In this document: positions 1 to 7,750 of the stretch, piece by piece
How positions within the stretch are numbered: the stretch's first letter is position 1
How the letters are laid out: each line of letters starts with the position of its first letter
Assembly: GCF_014107495.1 (NCBI RefSeq)
Contig: NZ_CP041969.1
Coordinates: 3,831,501-3,895,500, forward strand
Origin: Cohnella cholangitidis
Lineage (GTDB): Bacteria; Bacillota; Bacilli; Paenibacillales; Paenibacillaceae
Length of the DNA: 64,000 nucleotides
Reading direction: 5' to 3'
Position numbers and translations under genes: made by a program
The notes under the pieces: generated by a model
What the model saw: only the letters and a program-made list of their open reading frames with translations
Told to the model about the DNA's origin: nothing
The model's database searches: none

Positions 1-159
1 TATCGCAGCACTCAGATGATCGTCGGGCAATCGGCGCGCGGCTTCTGGCATTCTCTCTTGCGCAGATCCGTCGTGAAATCGATTCTGCGGCACGGACGCC
101 ATATGGATGTCCTTGTCGTGGCCGATTATGATCCGAACATCCGCATGGGGGATGATTAG
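1..159 (+). CDS. kdpD: KdpD-type Usp domain protein, C-terminal end (partial)
   Basis: The gene enters from the left edge and only its last 52 codons are visible. The residues TQMIVGQSARGFWHSL followed by SVVKSILRHGRHMDVLVVAD match the end of the universal-stress-protein-like domain of KdpD, the potassium/osmotic sensor kinase. The protein then stops after about ten more residues. The membrane and histidine-kinase halves of a full KdpD do not follow, so this is probably the short, kinase-less KdpD form found in many Firmicutes. Such proteins keep the cytoplasmic sensing region and are usually encoded beside kdpFABC, which would lie outside the window. The family call rests on a short stretch and could be another Usp-domain protein. 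Confidence 0.6.
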   Translation, partial: YRSTQMIVGQSARGFWHSLLRRSVVKSILRHGRHMDVLVVADYDPNIRMGDD

Positions 160-262
160 CGGGGTTCCCACGCAAGGTTAATTACGGGTAATATAGAGGA
201 GAGGATATATGTAGAGGCTGACATAGTCGGCGCTAAAGGGCACAATGCACGGAGGAAGAGAG

Positions 263-2014
263 ATGCCGTTATTTTTCCGATTGATTAAGAAATATCGCGT
301 GGCCGCGATCATGGCGATTGCGCTTATGCTGATCGAACTGACGGTTGAGCTCGTTCAACCTTTGCTCATATCGAAGATCATCGACGACGGGATTGCCAAG
401 CAGGACACGGGCATCGTGCTCCTATGGAGCGGAGTTTTGGTAGCGGGCACTCTGCTTGCTTTCGGCGCGGGGATACTCAGTTCTTTTTACGCGGCGCACG
501 TTAGCCAGAGCTTGGGGTACGACATTCGCGAGAAGCTCTACGGCAAAGTGCAAGCGTTCTCTTACGCGGTCTTCAACCGGTTCGCGACCTCGTCGCTGAT
601 CACCCGCCTAACGAACGACGTCACGCAAGTGCAGGACACGACGTTCATGGGGCTGCGTTTCATGCTTCGCGTTCCGCTTGTCGTCGTCGGCAGCATGATC
701 ATGGCGCTTGTCGTCCATGCGGGACTTGGCTTTTTGCTGCTCCTGACCGTGCCTGCCCTTATCTTGTTTATTATATGGATCGTGAAGAAAGCGGCGGTCT
801 TATTTAAAACGGTTCAACAACGGCTCGATACCGTCAACGGGGTCATGCAGGAGAACCTGACGGGGATGCGCCTTATTCGCGTGTTCGTGCGCAGGGAGCA
901 AGAAGCCGCCCGATTCGCCCGGCATAGCGGGGAACTCATGCAGAGTTCCTCTTCCGCGCTTCGGCTCACCGAGATAACGCTCCCCTTCATCGTGCTCATC
1001 ATGAACGCGGGTATTATTGCCGTGCTGTGGTTCGGCCAACTCGAAATTCGCGCGGGCAGCGCTACGACCGGGGAAGTCGTCGCGATCGTGAATTACTCGC
1101 TTCGGACCGCGGGCGCGTTATCCGCTCTGTCGATGCTCGTATCGGCTTTCTCGAGAGCGCATGCTTCGTTGCACCGGATCAACGACGCGCTAGAGACGGA
1201 CGGCGGAACCCCATCCTTCGGCGATGCCGAGGCAACGGGGAAATCCGCGGGCAACGTTCGCGAAGGCGATGTCGAGTTCGACCGGGTCACCTTTCAATAT
1301 CCGAATACGGAAGCGCCCGTGTTGGAGGACGTTTCCTTCCGCGTGAGCCAAGGGGAGACGGTTGCGATTCTAGGGGCGACCGGCTCGGGTAAATCCTCGC
1401 TCGTCCAGCTGCTTCTCCGACTGTACGAGGAGGACAAGGGGAGCATTCGCATCGACGGGCGCAACGTCCGCGAGTGGAGCATCCGGAAGCTTCATGACTC
1501 GATCGGGTACGTGCCGCAGGAGGTTGTGTTGTTTACCGGCACGATTCGCGACAATATCGCTTGGGGCCTTGAAGGCGTCGGACTTGAACATGTGATGGAA
1601 GCCGCTAAACTGGCGCAAATCCACGATACGATCGCCCAACTTCCGAACGGTTACGATACGCTGCTCGGACAGCGGGGCGTTAATCTGTCGGGAGGGCAGA
1701 AGCAGCGTCTTTCCATTGCCCGCGCTCTAATCCGCAAGCCGGCCATTCTGGTGCTCGACGATAGCACGAGCGCGCTGGACGTTCGTACCGAGGCCGCTCT
1801 GCTGCAGGCTATCCGAAGCTTGTCCTGCACGACGTTCCTGATCACGCAGAAGATCAGCTCAACCTTGAACGCGGACCTCATTCTACTGCTCGACGACGGA
1901 CGGTTGATCGCCGAAGGGAACCATGCGCAGCTGATGGCGGGCAACGCCTTGTACCGCCGCATCTACGAATCGCAGTTCGGGGAGGAGGGTTCGCATGTGG
2001 GAAGCGCTAAGTGA
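263..2014 (+). CDS. ABC exporter half-transporter, degenerate-site subunit
   Basis: An integral-membrane ABC exporter subunit of 583 residues with six N-terminal transmembrane segments and a C-terminal nucleotide-binding domain. Visible motifs are Walker A (GATGSGKSS, near residue 372), a canonical signature LSGGQKQR and Walker B ILVLDDSTSALD. The catalytic Glu after Walker B is Asp, and the H-loop His is Gln (FLITQKIS). The consensus site is therefore supplied by the partner encoded next, as in TM287/288, BmrCD or YheI/YheH heterodimers. I chose ATG 263 over ATG 245 because GGAGG at 251-255 sits seven bases before it. The gene overlaps the next one by 20 bases, so the two are co-translated. 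The substrate is unknown; multidrug or lipid export is typical. Confidence 0.9.
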   Translation: MPLFFRLIKKYRVAAIMAIALMLIELTVELVQPLLISKIIDDGIAKQDTGIVLLWSGVLVAGTLLAFGAGILSSFYAAHVSQSLGYDIREKLYGKVQAFSYAVFNRFATSSLITRLTNDVTQVQDTTFMGLRFMLRVPLVVVGSMIMALVVHAGLGFLLLLTVPALILFIIWIVKKAAVLFKTVQQRLDTVNGVMQENLTGMRLIRVFVRREQEAARFARHSGELMQSSSSALRLTEITLPFIVLIMNAGIIAVLWFGQLEIRAGSATTGEVVAIVNYSLRTAGALSALSMLVSAFSRAHASLHRINDALETDGGTPSFGDAEATGKSAGNVREGDVEFDRVTFQYPNTEAPVLEDVSFRVSQGETVAILGATGSGKSSLVQLLLRLYEEDKGSIRIDGRNVREWSIRKLHDSIGYVPQEVVLFTGTIRDNIAWGLEGVGLEHVMEAAKLAQIHDTIAQLPNGYDTLLGQRGVNLSGGQKQRLSIARALIRKPAILVLDDSTSALDVRTEAALLQAIRSLSCTTFLITQKISSTLNADLILLLDDGRLIAEGNHAQLMAGNALYRRIYESQFGEEGSHVGSAK

Positions 2015-3830
2015 CCCTTTCCGCTATCGCAAGCCGACAACGCCGGACAAGGAGCAACAAGCCGGAGCCGCGGCGAAACGTCCTAAGCAGAAAGCCAAGG
2101 ACTGGCAAGCGACGCTTAAGCGGATCTGGCAATACCTCGCCCACCGCAAAGGGCGGTTAGGCCTTGTTCTTCTCATGGTCATGCTGAGCTCCGGGTTAAC
2201 TCTTCTCGGGCCTTATTTAATCGGCAGGGCGATCGATCATTATTTGGAGGGAACGGGCGGCGAGCCATGGCTTCTATTCCTTGGCGGTCTAGCGGCCGTG
2301 TACGTATTAAGCTCGGTTGTCGGCTGGCTGCAAAACGTATGGATGATCTCGATCGCGCAGGAAACGGTTTACCGGATGCGCGTCGATTTGTTCGGCCATT
2401 TGCATAAGCTGCCGATTCCGTTCTTCGGCAAGCGTCAACGCGGAGAGTTAATGAGCCGGATGACCAATGATGTGGACAATGTAAGCTCCACCTTGAACAG
2501 CTCCGCGATCCAGATTTTCTCCAGCGTGCTTATTCTCGTCGGAACGATTATCGTGATGTTGATACTAAGCCCTTTGCTCACGCTGCTGACCTTCCTGATC
2601 GTGCCGCTAATGGCGCTCGGCATGAGATGGATCACGAGCAGAACCGGAGTATTGTTCAAAGAGCGCCAACGCAATCTCGGAGATTTGAACGGGTACATCG
2701 AAGAGACGCTATCCGGGCAACGCATCATCAAAGCCTTCTCCCAAGAAGATCGGGTCATCGAGGAGTTCGGAGAGCGTAACAGGCGGATCAAGCTGTCCGG
2801 CTTCTGGGCTCAGGCGATCTCGGGATTCATTCCGAAGCTGATGAACGGGTTGAACAATCTGGGCTTTGCCGTTATCGCCGGCATCGGGGGCCTTCTCGCC
2901 ATTCGGGGAGCGATCACGATCGGGGTTATCGTCGTGTTCGTCGAGTACGCCAGACAATTCACGAGGCCGCTTAACGACCTCGCGAACCAGTGGAATACGC
3001 TCTTGTCGGCCATTGCGGGCGCGGAGCGGGTGTTCGAGATATTGGACGAGGAGGAAGAAGCCAAAGACGAAGGCGAGGCCCGATCGTTGGATACGATTCA
3101 AGGAGTGGTGTCGTTCTCTCATGTGTCTTTCTCGTATACCGATGACGAGCCCACCCTTAAAGACATCAGCTTCGAAGCGCGTCCGGGAGAGACGATCGCG
3201 ATTATCGGCCCTACCGGGGCGGGCAAAACCTCGCTCATCCAACTGCTGTCGCGTTTCTACGAGGCGGATTCAGGGAAGATTACGGTAGACGGGCACGATA
3301 TCCTCTCGATTCGCAGGGAGAGCCTTCGTTCTCATATGGCGTTCGTGCTTCAGGATTCTTTCCTGTTCGAGGGGACGATTCGGGATAATATCCGCTACGG
3401 CAAGCTGGACGCTACGGACGAGCAGGTCGAGCAGGCGGCTCGCCTTGCGAATGCCCACTCGTTCATCTCGCGGTTGCCCGGCGGGTACGACAAGATTCTG
3501 CAAGGGGACGGAAGCGGGATCAGCCAAGGGCAGAAACAATTGCTGGCTATCGCCAGGGCGATTCTAGCGGATCCGGCCATTCTCGTGCTGGACGAGGCGA
3601 CGAGCAGCATCGATACGGTGACTGAAATCAAAATTCAAGAGGGGCTGCAGCGGTTGATGGAAGGGCGTACGAGCTTCGTGATCGCCCATCGCCTCAATAC
3701 GATTCGCCGAGCGGATCAAATTCTGGTCCTGAAGGACGGGAAATTGCTGGAACGGGGCACTCATGAGTCGTTGCTCGCGAAGCAGGGCCTGTACAGCGAG
3801 CTCTACCATGGTCATGGACAACTGCAATAA
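1995..3830 (+). CDS. ABC exporter half-transporter, consensus-site subunit
   Basis: Second half of the heterodimeric ABC exporter, 611 residues. A roughly 45-residue hydrophilic N-terminal extension (TPDKEQQAGAAAKRP...) precedes six transmembrane segments and an ATPase domain. It has Walker A GPTGAGKTS, Walker B ILVLDEATSSID with the catalytic Glu, and an intact H-loop (FVIAHRLNTI). Its signature is altered to ISQGQKQ in place of LSGGQ. This complements the upstream subunit: one composite ATP site is fully consensus and the other is degenerate on both sides. GGAGG just upstream supports ATG 1995, which lies inside the end of the first gene. The substrate cannot be read from the sequence. Confidence 0.9.
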   Translation: MWEALSDPFRYRKPTTPDKEQQAGAAAKRPKQKAKDWQATLKRIWQYLAHRKGRLGLVLLMVMLSSGLTLLGPYLIGRAIDHYLEGTGGEPWLLFLGGLAAVYVLSSVVGWLQNVWMISIAQETVYRMRVDLFGHLHKLPIPFFGKRQRGELMSRMTNDVDNVSSTLNSSAIQIFSSVLILVGTIIVMLILSPLLTLLTFLIVPLMALGMRWITSRTGVLFKERQRNLGDLNGYIEETLSGQRIIKAFSQEDRVIEEFGERNRRIKLSGFWAQAISGFIPKLMNGLNNLGFAVIAGIGGLLAIRGAITIGVIVVFVEYARQFTRPLNDLANQWNTLLSAIAGAERVFEILDEEEEAKDEGEARSLDTIQGVVSFSHVSFSYTDDEPTLKDISFEARPGETIAIIGPTGAGKTSLIQLLSRFYEADSGKITVDGHDILSIRRESLRSHMAFVLQDSFLFEGTIRDNIRYGKLDATDEQVEQAARLANAHSFISRLPGGYDKILQGDGSGISQGQKQLLAIARAILADPAILVLDEATSSIDTVTEIKIQEGLQRLMEGRTSFVIAHRLNTIRRADQILVLKDGKLLERGTHESLLAKQGLYSELYHGHGQLQ

Positions 3831-3849
3831 GCAAAGGGAGGAATTCGGG

Positions 3850-4101
3850 ATGAGCCATACGGCCGATGAGGTTGCGAGATGGATGTTCGAGGAATTAAGA
3901 AACAGCGGAGCGCTCTATCAAACGGCAGCCGTTAACCACATTAAAACCCGCTTTGGGGAACAATTTATCTACGTTAACGACAACGGGCATGAATCGATCG
4001 ACAAGGAGGTCAAGAAGGCGTTCAAGAAGCTCCACGGCGGCAAAGCGGCGTGGGACCGGGATGCCTTCTACTGGGGTTGGACCTCCGCGATCAAGGGGTG
4101 A
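3850..4101 (+). CDS. small conserved protein, DUF6953-like
   Basis: A soluble protein of 83 residues starting MSHTADEVARWMFEEL. Start ATG 3850 is preceded by GGGAGG. The helical N-terminal half resembles a DNA- or protein-binding helical domain, and the C-terminal half has a basic helix (KEVKKAFKKL) followed by an aromatic segment (WDRDAFYWGW). It resembles the small uncharacterised family I know as DUF6953, but that match is from memory. It lies 19 bases downstream of the exporter and probably belongs to the same transcript. No function can be assigned. Confidence 0.6.
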   Translation: MSHTADEVARWMFEELRNSGALYQTAAVNHIKTRFGEQFIYVNDNGHESIDKEVKKAFKKLHGGKAAWDRDAFYWGWTSAIKG

Positions 4102-4110
4102 TGCCCGGTT

Positions 4111-4983
4111 TTATAGAGATAGGGAAGAAGCGTTCTTCTTATTAGTGTAGAAATAATAGACTCCAATGATGCCGATTAGCAGAACGAGGATGGAAACGAA
4201 GCTTCCCTCGGCTCCGAACGAACCGCCCGTCAGGGAGGCGGGGCCGTTGTCCGTCGCTTGCAGTACGGCGGGAACGGAATCGGTACCCGAAACTTTGAAG
4301 CCGTAGACGTACCCTTGGAAATAGTTCCAGCTCAAGTGAAGCCCGATAGGCCACCATAATCCGCCGGTCGCCTCGCGGGCAACCGCCATGATGACGCCTG
4401 CAAGAATAAGGTTAACAATCGGGTACGGCGAATCGAAGGTGCCGGAATTCGCGCCGTGCAGAATCGTAAATAGAAGCGAACTGACGACGATGGCCGTCCT
4501 GGGCCCATAATGATGCCGAATCAACCCTTGAACGTAACCGCGGGAAAAGGTTTCTTCGGAAAGAGCTACGCATACGTATAGCAATATCCCATAGAGCAAC
4601 GATCGAACCAGCTCCGGATTCCAGTCGGACGCTTCCCAGCTTATGCCTCCCGATGCCCATATGATGACGGACGATAGGGATATGAGCAGGATACCGCCGA
4701 TAAGGCCGTGAAGGGCAAATACGGAGCCTCTTTTTTGTTTTAATCCGAGAGACCAGCCTTTCTTGCGCTCGAACCATGCGTACATCGCAAGCGAAGCGAC
4801 CATGAAGGCTCCCATCATCCCGAAGGCGAACAAATCGCCGCTTCCGATATCGGTCTGAATACTGCCGTCGTCGCGTTTATCGGCGGAAGCGATCATTTGA
4901 ATCGCTACGATAAAGAACATAATTCCGAATACGATAACAAAACTGAGCAAGATTTTACCGACGACGGTTGCTAATGTTTTGAT
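4111..4983 (-). CDS. CPBP family intramembrane metalloprotease
   Basis: A polytopic membrane protein of the CPBP (CAAX protease and bacteriocin-processing, Abi) family. The diagnostic EExxxR motif is seen as EETFSRG, followed by HGANSG and HLSWNYFQG, which supply the other metal-binding residues. Members of the family cleave membrane-associated peptides or give self-immunity; the substrate here is unknown. The start is unusual. The only canonical start codon in frame is TTG at 4950, which has no ribosome binding site and would cut into the first membrane helix. An ATC codon at 4983 lies nine bases after GAAGGTG and gives the natural N-terminus (M/I)KTLATVVGKILLSF; upstream of it the frame closes after three codons. 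I annotate from 4983 and flag the ATC start. Confidence 0.8.
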   Translation of the reverse strand: MKTLATVVGKILLSFVIVFGIMFFIVAIQMIASADKRDDGSIQTDIGSGDLFAFGMMGAFMVASLAMYAWFERKKGWSLGLKQKRGSVFALHGLIGGILLISLSSVIIWASGGISWEASDWNPELVRSLLYGILLYVCVALSEETFSRGYVQGLIRHHYGPRTAIVVSSLLFTILHGANSGTFDSPYPIVNLILAGVIMAVAREATGGLWWPIGLHLSWNYFQGYVYGFKVSGTDSVPAVLQATDNGPASLTGGSFGAEGSFVSILVLLIGIIGVYYFYTNKKNASSLSL

Positions 4984-5071
4984 GGCTCTTCACACCTTCG
5001 ATCATTTTTGTTCCTATCCTGTACCTTTGAAAGTATATCTTCCAAATTTACCCTATGTCAATTACTGGGCG

Positions 5072-5578
5072 CTACTTCCGGATAAGAACGGGCGTATTCA
5101 CTTTGATCTGATCATAGAGCCAGCGAACCTCTTTGTTGTGCATGCGGATGCATCCCGCGGAGACGTATTTGCCTATCGATTTTTCGTTGTTGTTGCCGTG
5201 TATTCCGTAAGCGTAGGACGTTTTGCCGTTGCGGGTAACCTCCAAGCCTAACCACCGGTCGCCGAGCGGATTTTTGGGATCTCCGCCTTTGATTTTCTCC
5301 TTATAGTAGGGTCTGTTTTTGATTTTCTCATGAATGGTGAATAAGCCTTCCGGCGTATAGGAGGGTTTCTTTCCCGTGGCCACGGGAAACGATTTGACCA
5401 GCTTTCCTTCTTCGTAGAAATAGAGCTTGTTGGATGACTTGTCGATGAGGATGAATTGCTCGTACTTCGTGTATTTTTTCGCAAGCTGGATGTTTTCCGC
5501 GTGCGCGGAAACGACGGCCGGAAAGAGAAACAAAACGAATAAAGCAATCATGAACCTATACCCGAATTTAACCCGCAT
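5072..5578 (-). CDS. L,D-transpeptidase (YkuD domain)
   Basis: A secreted L,D-transpeptidase of 168 residues. An N-terminal signal peptide or anchor (about residues 5-25, ending near VVSAHA) is followed by a single YkuD catalytic domain. The active-site motif is plain: His127 in YGIHGNN and Cys143/Arg145 in SAGCIRMHNKEV. These enzymes make or remodel 3-3 peptidoglycan cross-links, or attach proteins to the wall, outside the membrane. No LysM domain is present, unlike B. subtilis YkuD. The gene is single, on the minus strand, with GGGGAGG shortly before the start. A TATAAT-like element lies about 30 bases upstream, without a clear -35. Confidence 0.92.
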   Translation of the reverse strand: MRVKFGYRFMIALFVLFLFPAVVSAHAENIQLAKKYTKYEQFILIDKSSNKLYFYEEGKLVKSFPVATGKKPSYTPEGLFTIHEKIKNRPYYKEKIKGGDPKNPLGDRWLGLEVTRNGKTSYAYGIHGNNNEKSIGKYVSAGCIRMHNKEVRWLYDQIKVNTPVLIRK

Positions 5579-5658
5579 GCCAGTGGCCTCCCCGAAGGAT
5601 CTGACTATTATATATGCGGGATCGCGGGCAATATGGTCATAATCGGGCGTTGCGATGG

Positions 5659-5718
5659 AAGAAAAGGCGAGGGCCGGCCTCCAAGGTCAAGGAGACCTTC
5701 GTCGGACGGCCCCCGACA
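5659..5718 (-). terminator. candidate intrinsic terminator of the 71-residue gene
   Basis: Read on the minus strand, a GC-rich outer stem (GGGCC with GGCCC) encloses a smaller hairpin (AAGGTC-N5-GACCTT) and ends in CGCCTTTTCTT. It lies just after the stop of the small gene at 5723-5938. The stem is imperfect. Confidence 0.4.
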
Positions 5719-5722
5719 TCGT

Positions 5723-5938
5723 TTACCGCTTCCTGAGCTCGAAAAACTCGCAATCTCCTCTGGAATGATAGGCCAGATCGCCGACTCCGGATTGGATGAC
5801 GACGGTTTGGCTATCGTAGCGGACGATAATGCCGTTAGTATCGATAATATGGTCGTTCTTGAAGACGCGCAGCCGAGCTTGGCGCTGCATGGCTTCTTCG
5901 AAGTCTTGATCGGTCAGCAAACGGATGCTTAATGCCAT
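5723..5938 (-). CDS. small hypothetical protein, 71 residues
   Basis: A short soluble protein starting MALSIRLLTDQDFEEAMQRQARLRVF. GAGGAG lies upstream of the ATG at a suitable distance, and a TATAAT box on the minus strand at 6006-6011 could drive it. The middle segment (DTNGIIVRYDSQTVVIQSG) reads like two antiparallel beta strands and the tail is charged. I do not recognise the family. The single-gene setting gives no functional clue, but the ribosome binding site, codon use and a following candidate terminator support a real gene. Confidence 0.65.
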   Translation of the reverse strand: MALSIRLLTDQDFEEAMQRQARLRVFKNDHIIDTNGIIVRYDSQTVVIQSGVGDLAYHSRGDCEFFELRKR

Positions 5939-6005
5939 GGATACAGGTCTCCTCGTCTTATCACGTGAAGGAACGGTCGTTTCTCGCGATAAGTTCTAGG
6001 AGACC

Positions 6006-6034
6006 ATTATACCTTTTCTGCGGCGGGCGTTACA
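6006..6034 (-). promoter_or_regulatory. candidate promoter of the 71-residue gene
   Basis: On the minus strand a perfect TATAAT (6011-6006) lies 17 bases from a weak -35, TGTAAC (6034-6029). It overlaps the 3' end of the neighbouring secreted-protein gene. The -10 is convincing; the -35 is not. Confidence 0.4.
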
Positions 6035-6857
6035 GGAACTGGGTCCTCGTTTGGACGATAATGTCGGAAATTCTTAGCTCCAGGGCTTCGATTTTCTGTT
6101 GCTGCGTTACGATTTGGCGAGAAAGATTAACGAGCAAGGAGAGGGAGTCGAGCGTGCCTTTGGCCTCGTTTTTCTTAATGGCGTATTTGAAGTTCGTCCA
6201 GACGGGAGACCTGCTGCTCCGCGGCAAGCCGGCCGCGCTTCGCTGCGCTTTGATCTGGACCGTCAGCGGATCGATGGCGGCGAGCGACGTCCGGGCGGCT
6301 TTGATCTTCTCCGACGTTGCGGTCTTCATCGATTTGAGCGCGGCTTCCTTGGCTTTGATGTCTTCGCGGGCATACTGGACCGACAGCTTCATGGCGTCGG
6401 CTTGGGCTCGAAGAAGGGCGTTGAGCGTTTTGTTCTTTAAGCGCTTGGCCAGCGTAATCTGCTTGTTCAGCGCGGCGTAAGCATCGAACAGGGGCTGATA
6501 GCGGTCTTTGGTTTGCCGGACTTGTACTCCGAGCTTGTAGATCTTATCGGAGTTAATGTCGCGAATTTGCTTGCGTAGCACGGTTAACGATTCTTCGTTC
6601 TTGAAGTGAAGCGCTTTGATCTTCGCCTCGAGATCGATATCCTGTTTGAGCAGCGCGCCCAAATCGCCGTACAGCGAAGTTAGTTTCGATGCCGTTGAGC
6701 CGTCTGCCGCCGCCACGGTTTTGTCGAAGCTGAGCTTGATCGGAACGGTCAACTCGACGGCGGTTGCGGCGGATGCTAAGGCAGACGGTAACGCGGTCAT
6801 GCAGACGAGCAACAGTACGAAGAACGAGGCCAACCAGACGGACTTTCTTTGCGGCAT
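6030..6857 (-). CDS. secreted coiled-coil hypothetical protein
   Basis: A 275-residue exported protein of unknown function. The N-terminus has two positive charges, a hydrophobic core (SFFVLLLVCMTALP) and an Ala-rich cleavage region (SALASAATA), a typical signal peptide with cleavage near residue 32. The rest is almost entirely helical and rich in Lys, Ala, Gln and Leu in heptad-like patterns (for example about residues 75-190), suggesting a long coiled coil or helical bundle. There are no membrane segments or wall-anchor motif. A strong GGAGG precedes ATG 6857. Its own promoter and a large leader hairpin lie upstream, so expression may be controlled in the 5' leader. Comparable coiled-coil secreted proteins occur in Paenibacillaceae, but I cannot name a role. 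Confidence 0.8.
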   Translation of the reverse strand: MPQRKSVWLASFFVLLLVCMTALPSALASAATAVELTVPIKLSFDKTVAAADGSTASKLTSLYGDLGALLKQDIDLEAKIKALHFKNEESLTVLRKQIRDINSDKIYKLGVQVRQTKDRYQPLFDAYAALNKQITLAKRLKNKTLNALLRAQADAMKLSVQYAREDIKAKEAALKSMKTATSEKIKAARTSLAAIDPLTVQIKAQRSAAGLPRSSRSPVWTNFKYAIKKNEAKGTLDSLSLLVNLSRQIVTQQQKIEALELRISDIIVQTRTQFL

Positions 6858-6882
6858 AGCGAATTCCTCCTTTGGTTTTAGG

Positions 6883-6944
6883 ACGACAAAAAAGCACCTG
6901 CAAGAAAGGCTCGATCAGCCTTCTCTTACGGGTGCTTCCGTCGT
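6883..6944 (-). promoter_or_regulatory. leader hairpin with U-run, possible attenuator
   Basis: Between the promoter at 6975-7003 and the secreted-protein gene lies a long stem-loop. On the minus strand ACGAC and AAGCACC pair with GGTGCTT and GTCGT, an inner AAGGC pairs with GCCTT, and the loop is TGATCGA. Six T residues follow GGTGC. Because it sits inside the 5' leader, about 25 bases before the ribosome binding site, it could act as an attenuator. It matches no riboswitch class I know. Confidence 0.6.
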
Positions 6945-6974
6945 AAGCGTGGAAAAATACGGTTTTGTTTGTTC

Positions 6975-7003
6975 AATATACCGAACCGCTCGGGGGGTGT
7001 CAA
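6975..7003 (-). promoter_or_regulatory. sigma-A promoter of the secreted coiled-coil gene
   Basis: On the minus strand, consensus TTGACA (7003-6998) is 17 bases from TATATT (6980-6975). It is among the best sigma-A promoters in the window. The predicted transcript starts near 6968 and includes the hairpin at 6883-6944. Confidence 0.8.
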
Positions 7004-7030
7004 GAACCCCTCTATACATACTTAGGAGAG

Positions 7031-7588
7031 TTATAGGATATCCTCTTCATGCTCGCTTTCCGTTGCGGTATAGACGGCGACAAGCACGATGCTGAGCCCG
7101 TCGCTCAAGTTTCGAACCCGGTGAGGGGTACAGGCGTTCCAACTGAACGAGTCCCCTTCCTTCAGAACGGCGGAGTCTTCTCCCTGCTCGGCCAAGACCG
7201 TTCCTTTGATCACCAAGTGAACCTCTTCCCCCTGATGGGCGTGGGGAGCTTCTCCGGTCGAGGAGCCGGGCGGAAATTCCACGAGCCTGACCTTCAAGCT
7301 CTTCGACGAGCTTAAGTGCTCTACTTTGAGACTTTCGCTCCCGCTCGTAGTCGCCTTGCGGTCCTCTTTGCGGACGACGCTCATCCGTTCTTCTTTTTTC
7401 ATCAGCAAATAGGTCAGGGGCACGTTTAGCGCCTTCGCGATACTGTCCAATGTAGCAATGGACGGCGATGTTTTGTTCGTTTCGACTTGGCTCATGAAAC
7501 CTTGGGACAAGCCGGTTTCCGCGCATATTTGGGCTATCGTGATTTTTTTGCGTTTTCTGATCGTTCGGATCGTGGAGCCGATGTCCAT
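7031..7588 (-). CDS. XRE-cupin transcriptional regulator
   Basis: A 185-residue cytoplasmic regulator. Residues 1-65 form an XRE/Cro helix-turn-helix (TIAQICAETGLSQGFMSQVETNKTSPSIATLDSIAKAL). Residues about 105-180 form a small-molecule-binding cupin barrel (GEAPHAHQGEEVHLVIKG... DSFSWNACTPHRVRN). This architecture is common in repressors that sense a metabolite through the cupin. It is divergent from an esterase, an extradiol dioxygenase and a dehydrogenase, with a 162-base AT-rich gap between, so it probably controls those genes and itself. The ligand may be an aromatic or quinone compound, but that is inferred from the neighbours only. Confidence 0.88.
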   Translation of the reverse strand: MDIGSTIRTIRKRKKITIAQICAETGLSQGFMSQVETNKTSPSIATLDSIAKALNVPLTYLLMKKEERMSVVRKEDRKATTSGSESLKVEHLSSSKSLKVRLVEFPPGSSTGEAPHAHQGEEVHLVIKGTVLAEQGEDSAVLKEGDSFSWNACTPHRVRNLSDGLSIVLVAVYTATESEHEEDIL

Positions 7589-7655
7589 TCGCTTCCCGCG
7601 CCTCTCGCAAAATATTTGTAATACTAAATATAATTAGATATTAACAATTTTCCGA

Positions 7656-7722
7656 TTGACAATCTAGACTTTCTTCGGATAAATTAGTGATACAAAATAA
7701 TATTCTTTATTAGTAATATTCA
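7656..7722 (+). promoter_or_regulatory. promoter and candidate operator of the esterase operon
   Basis: TTGACA (7656-7661) is 18 bases from TAAATT (7680-7685). Just downstream, AATATT-N10-AATATT forms an inverted repeat ending near 7722. It is well placed to serve as an operator for the divergent XRE-cupin regulator. The promoter is well supported; the operator role is inferred. Confidence 0.6.
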
Positions 7723-7750
7723 AGAGCGCAGTATAAGGGAGGAAAACATC

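Noticed and set aside
6883-6944. Cyclic-di-GMP or other known riboswitch
   Set aside because: The conserved core motifs of the classes I know are absent; only a long terminator-like stem is present.
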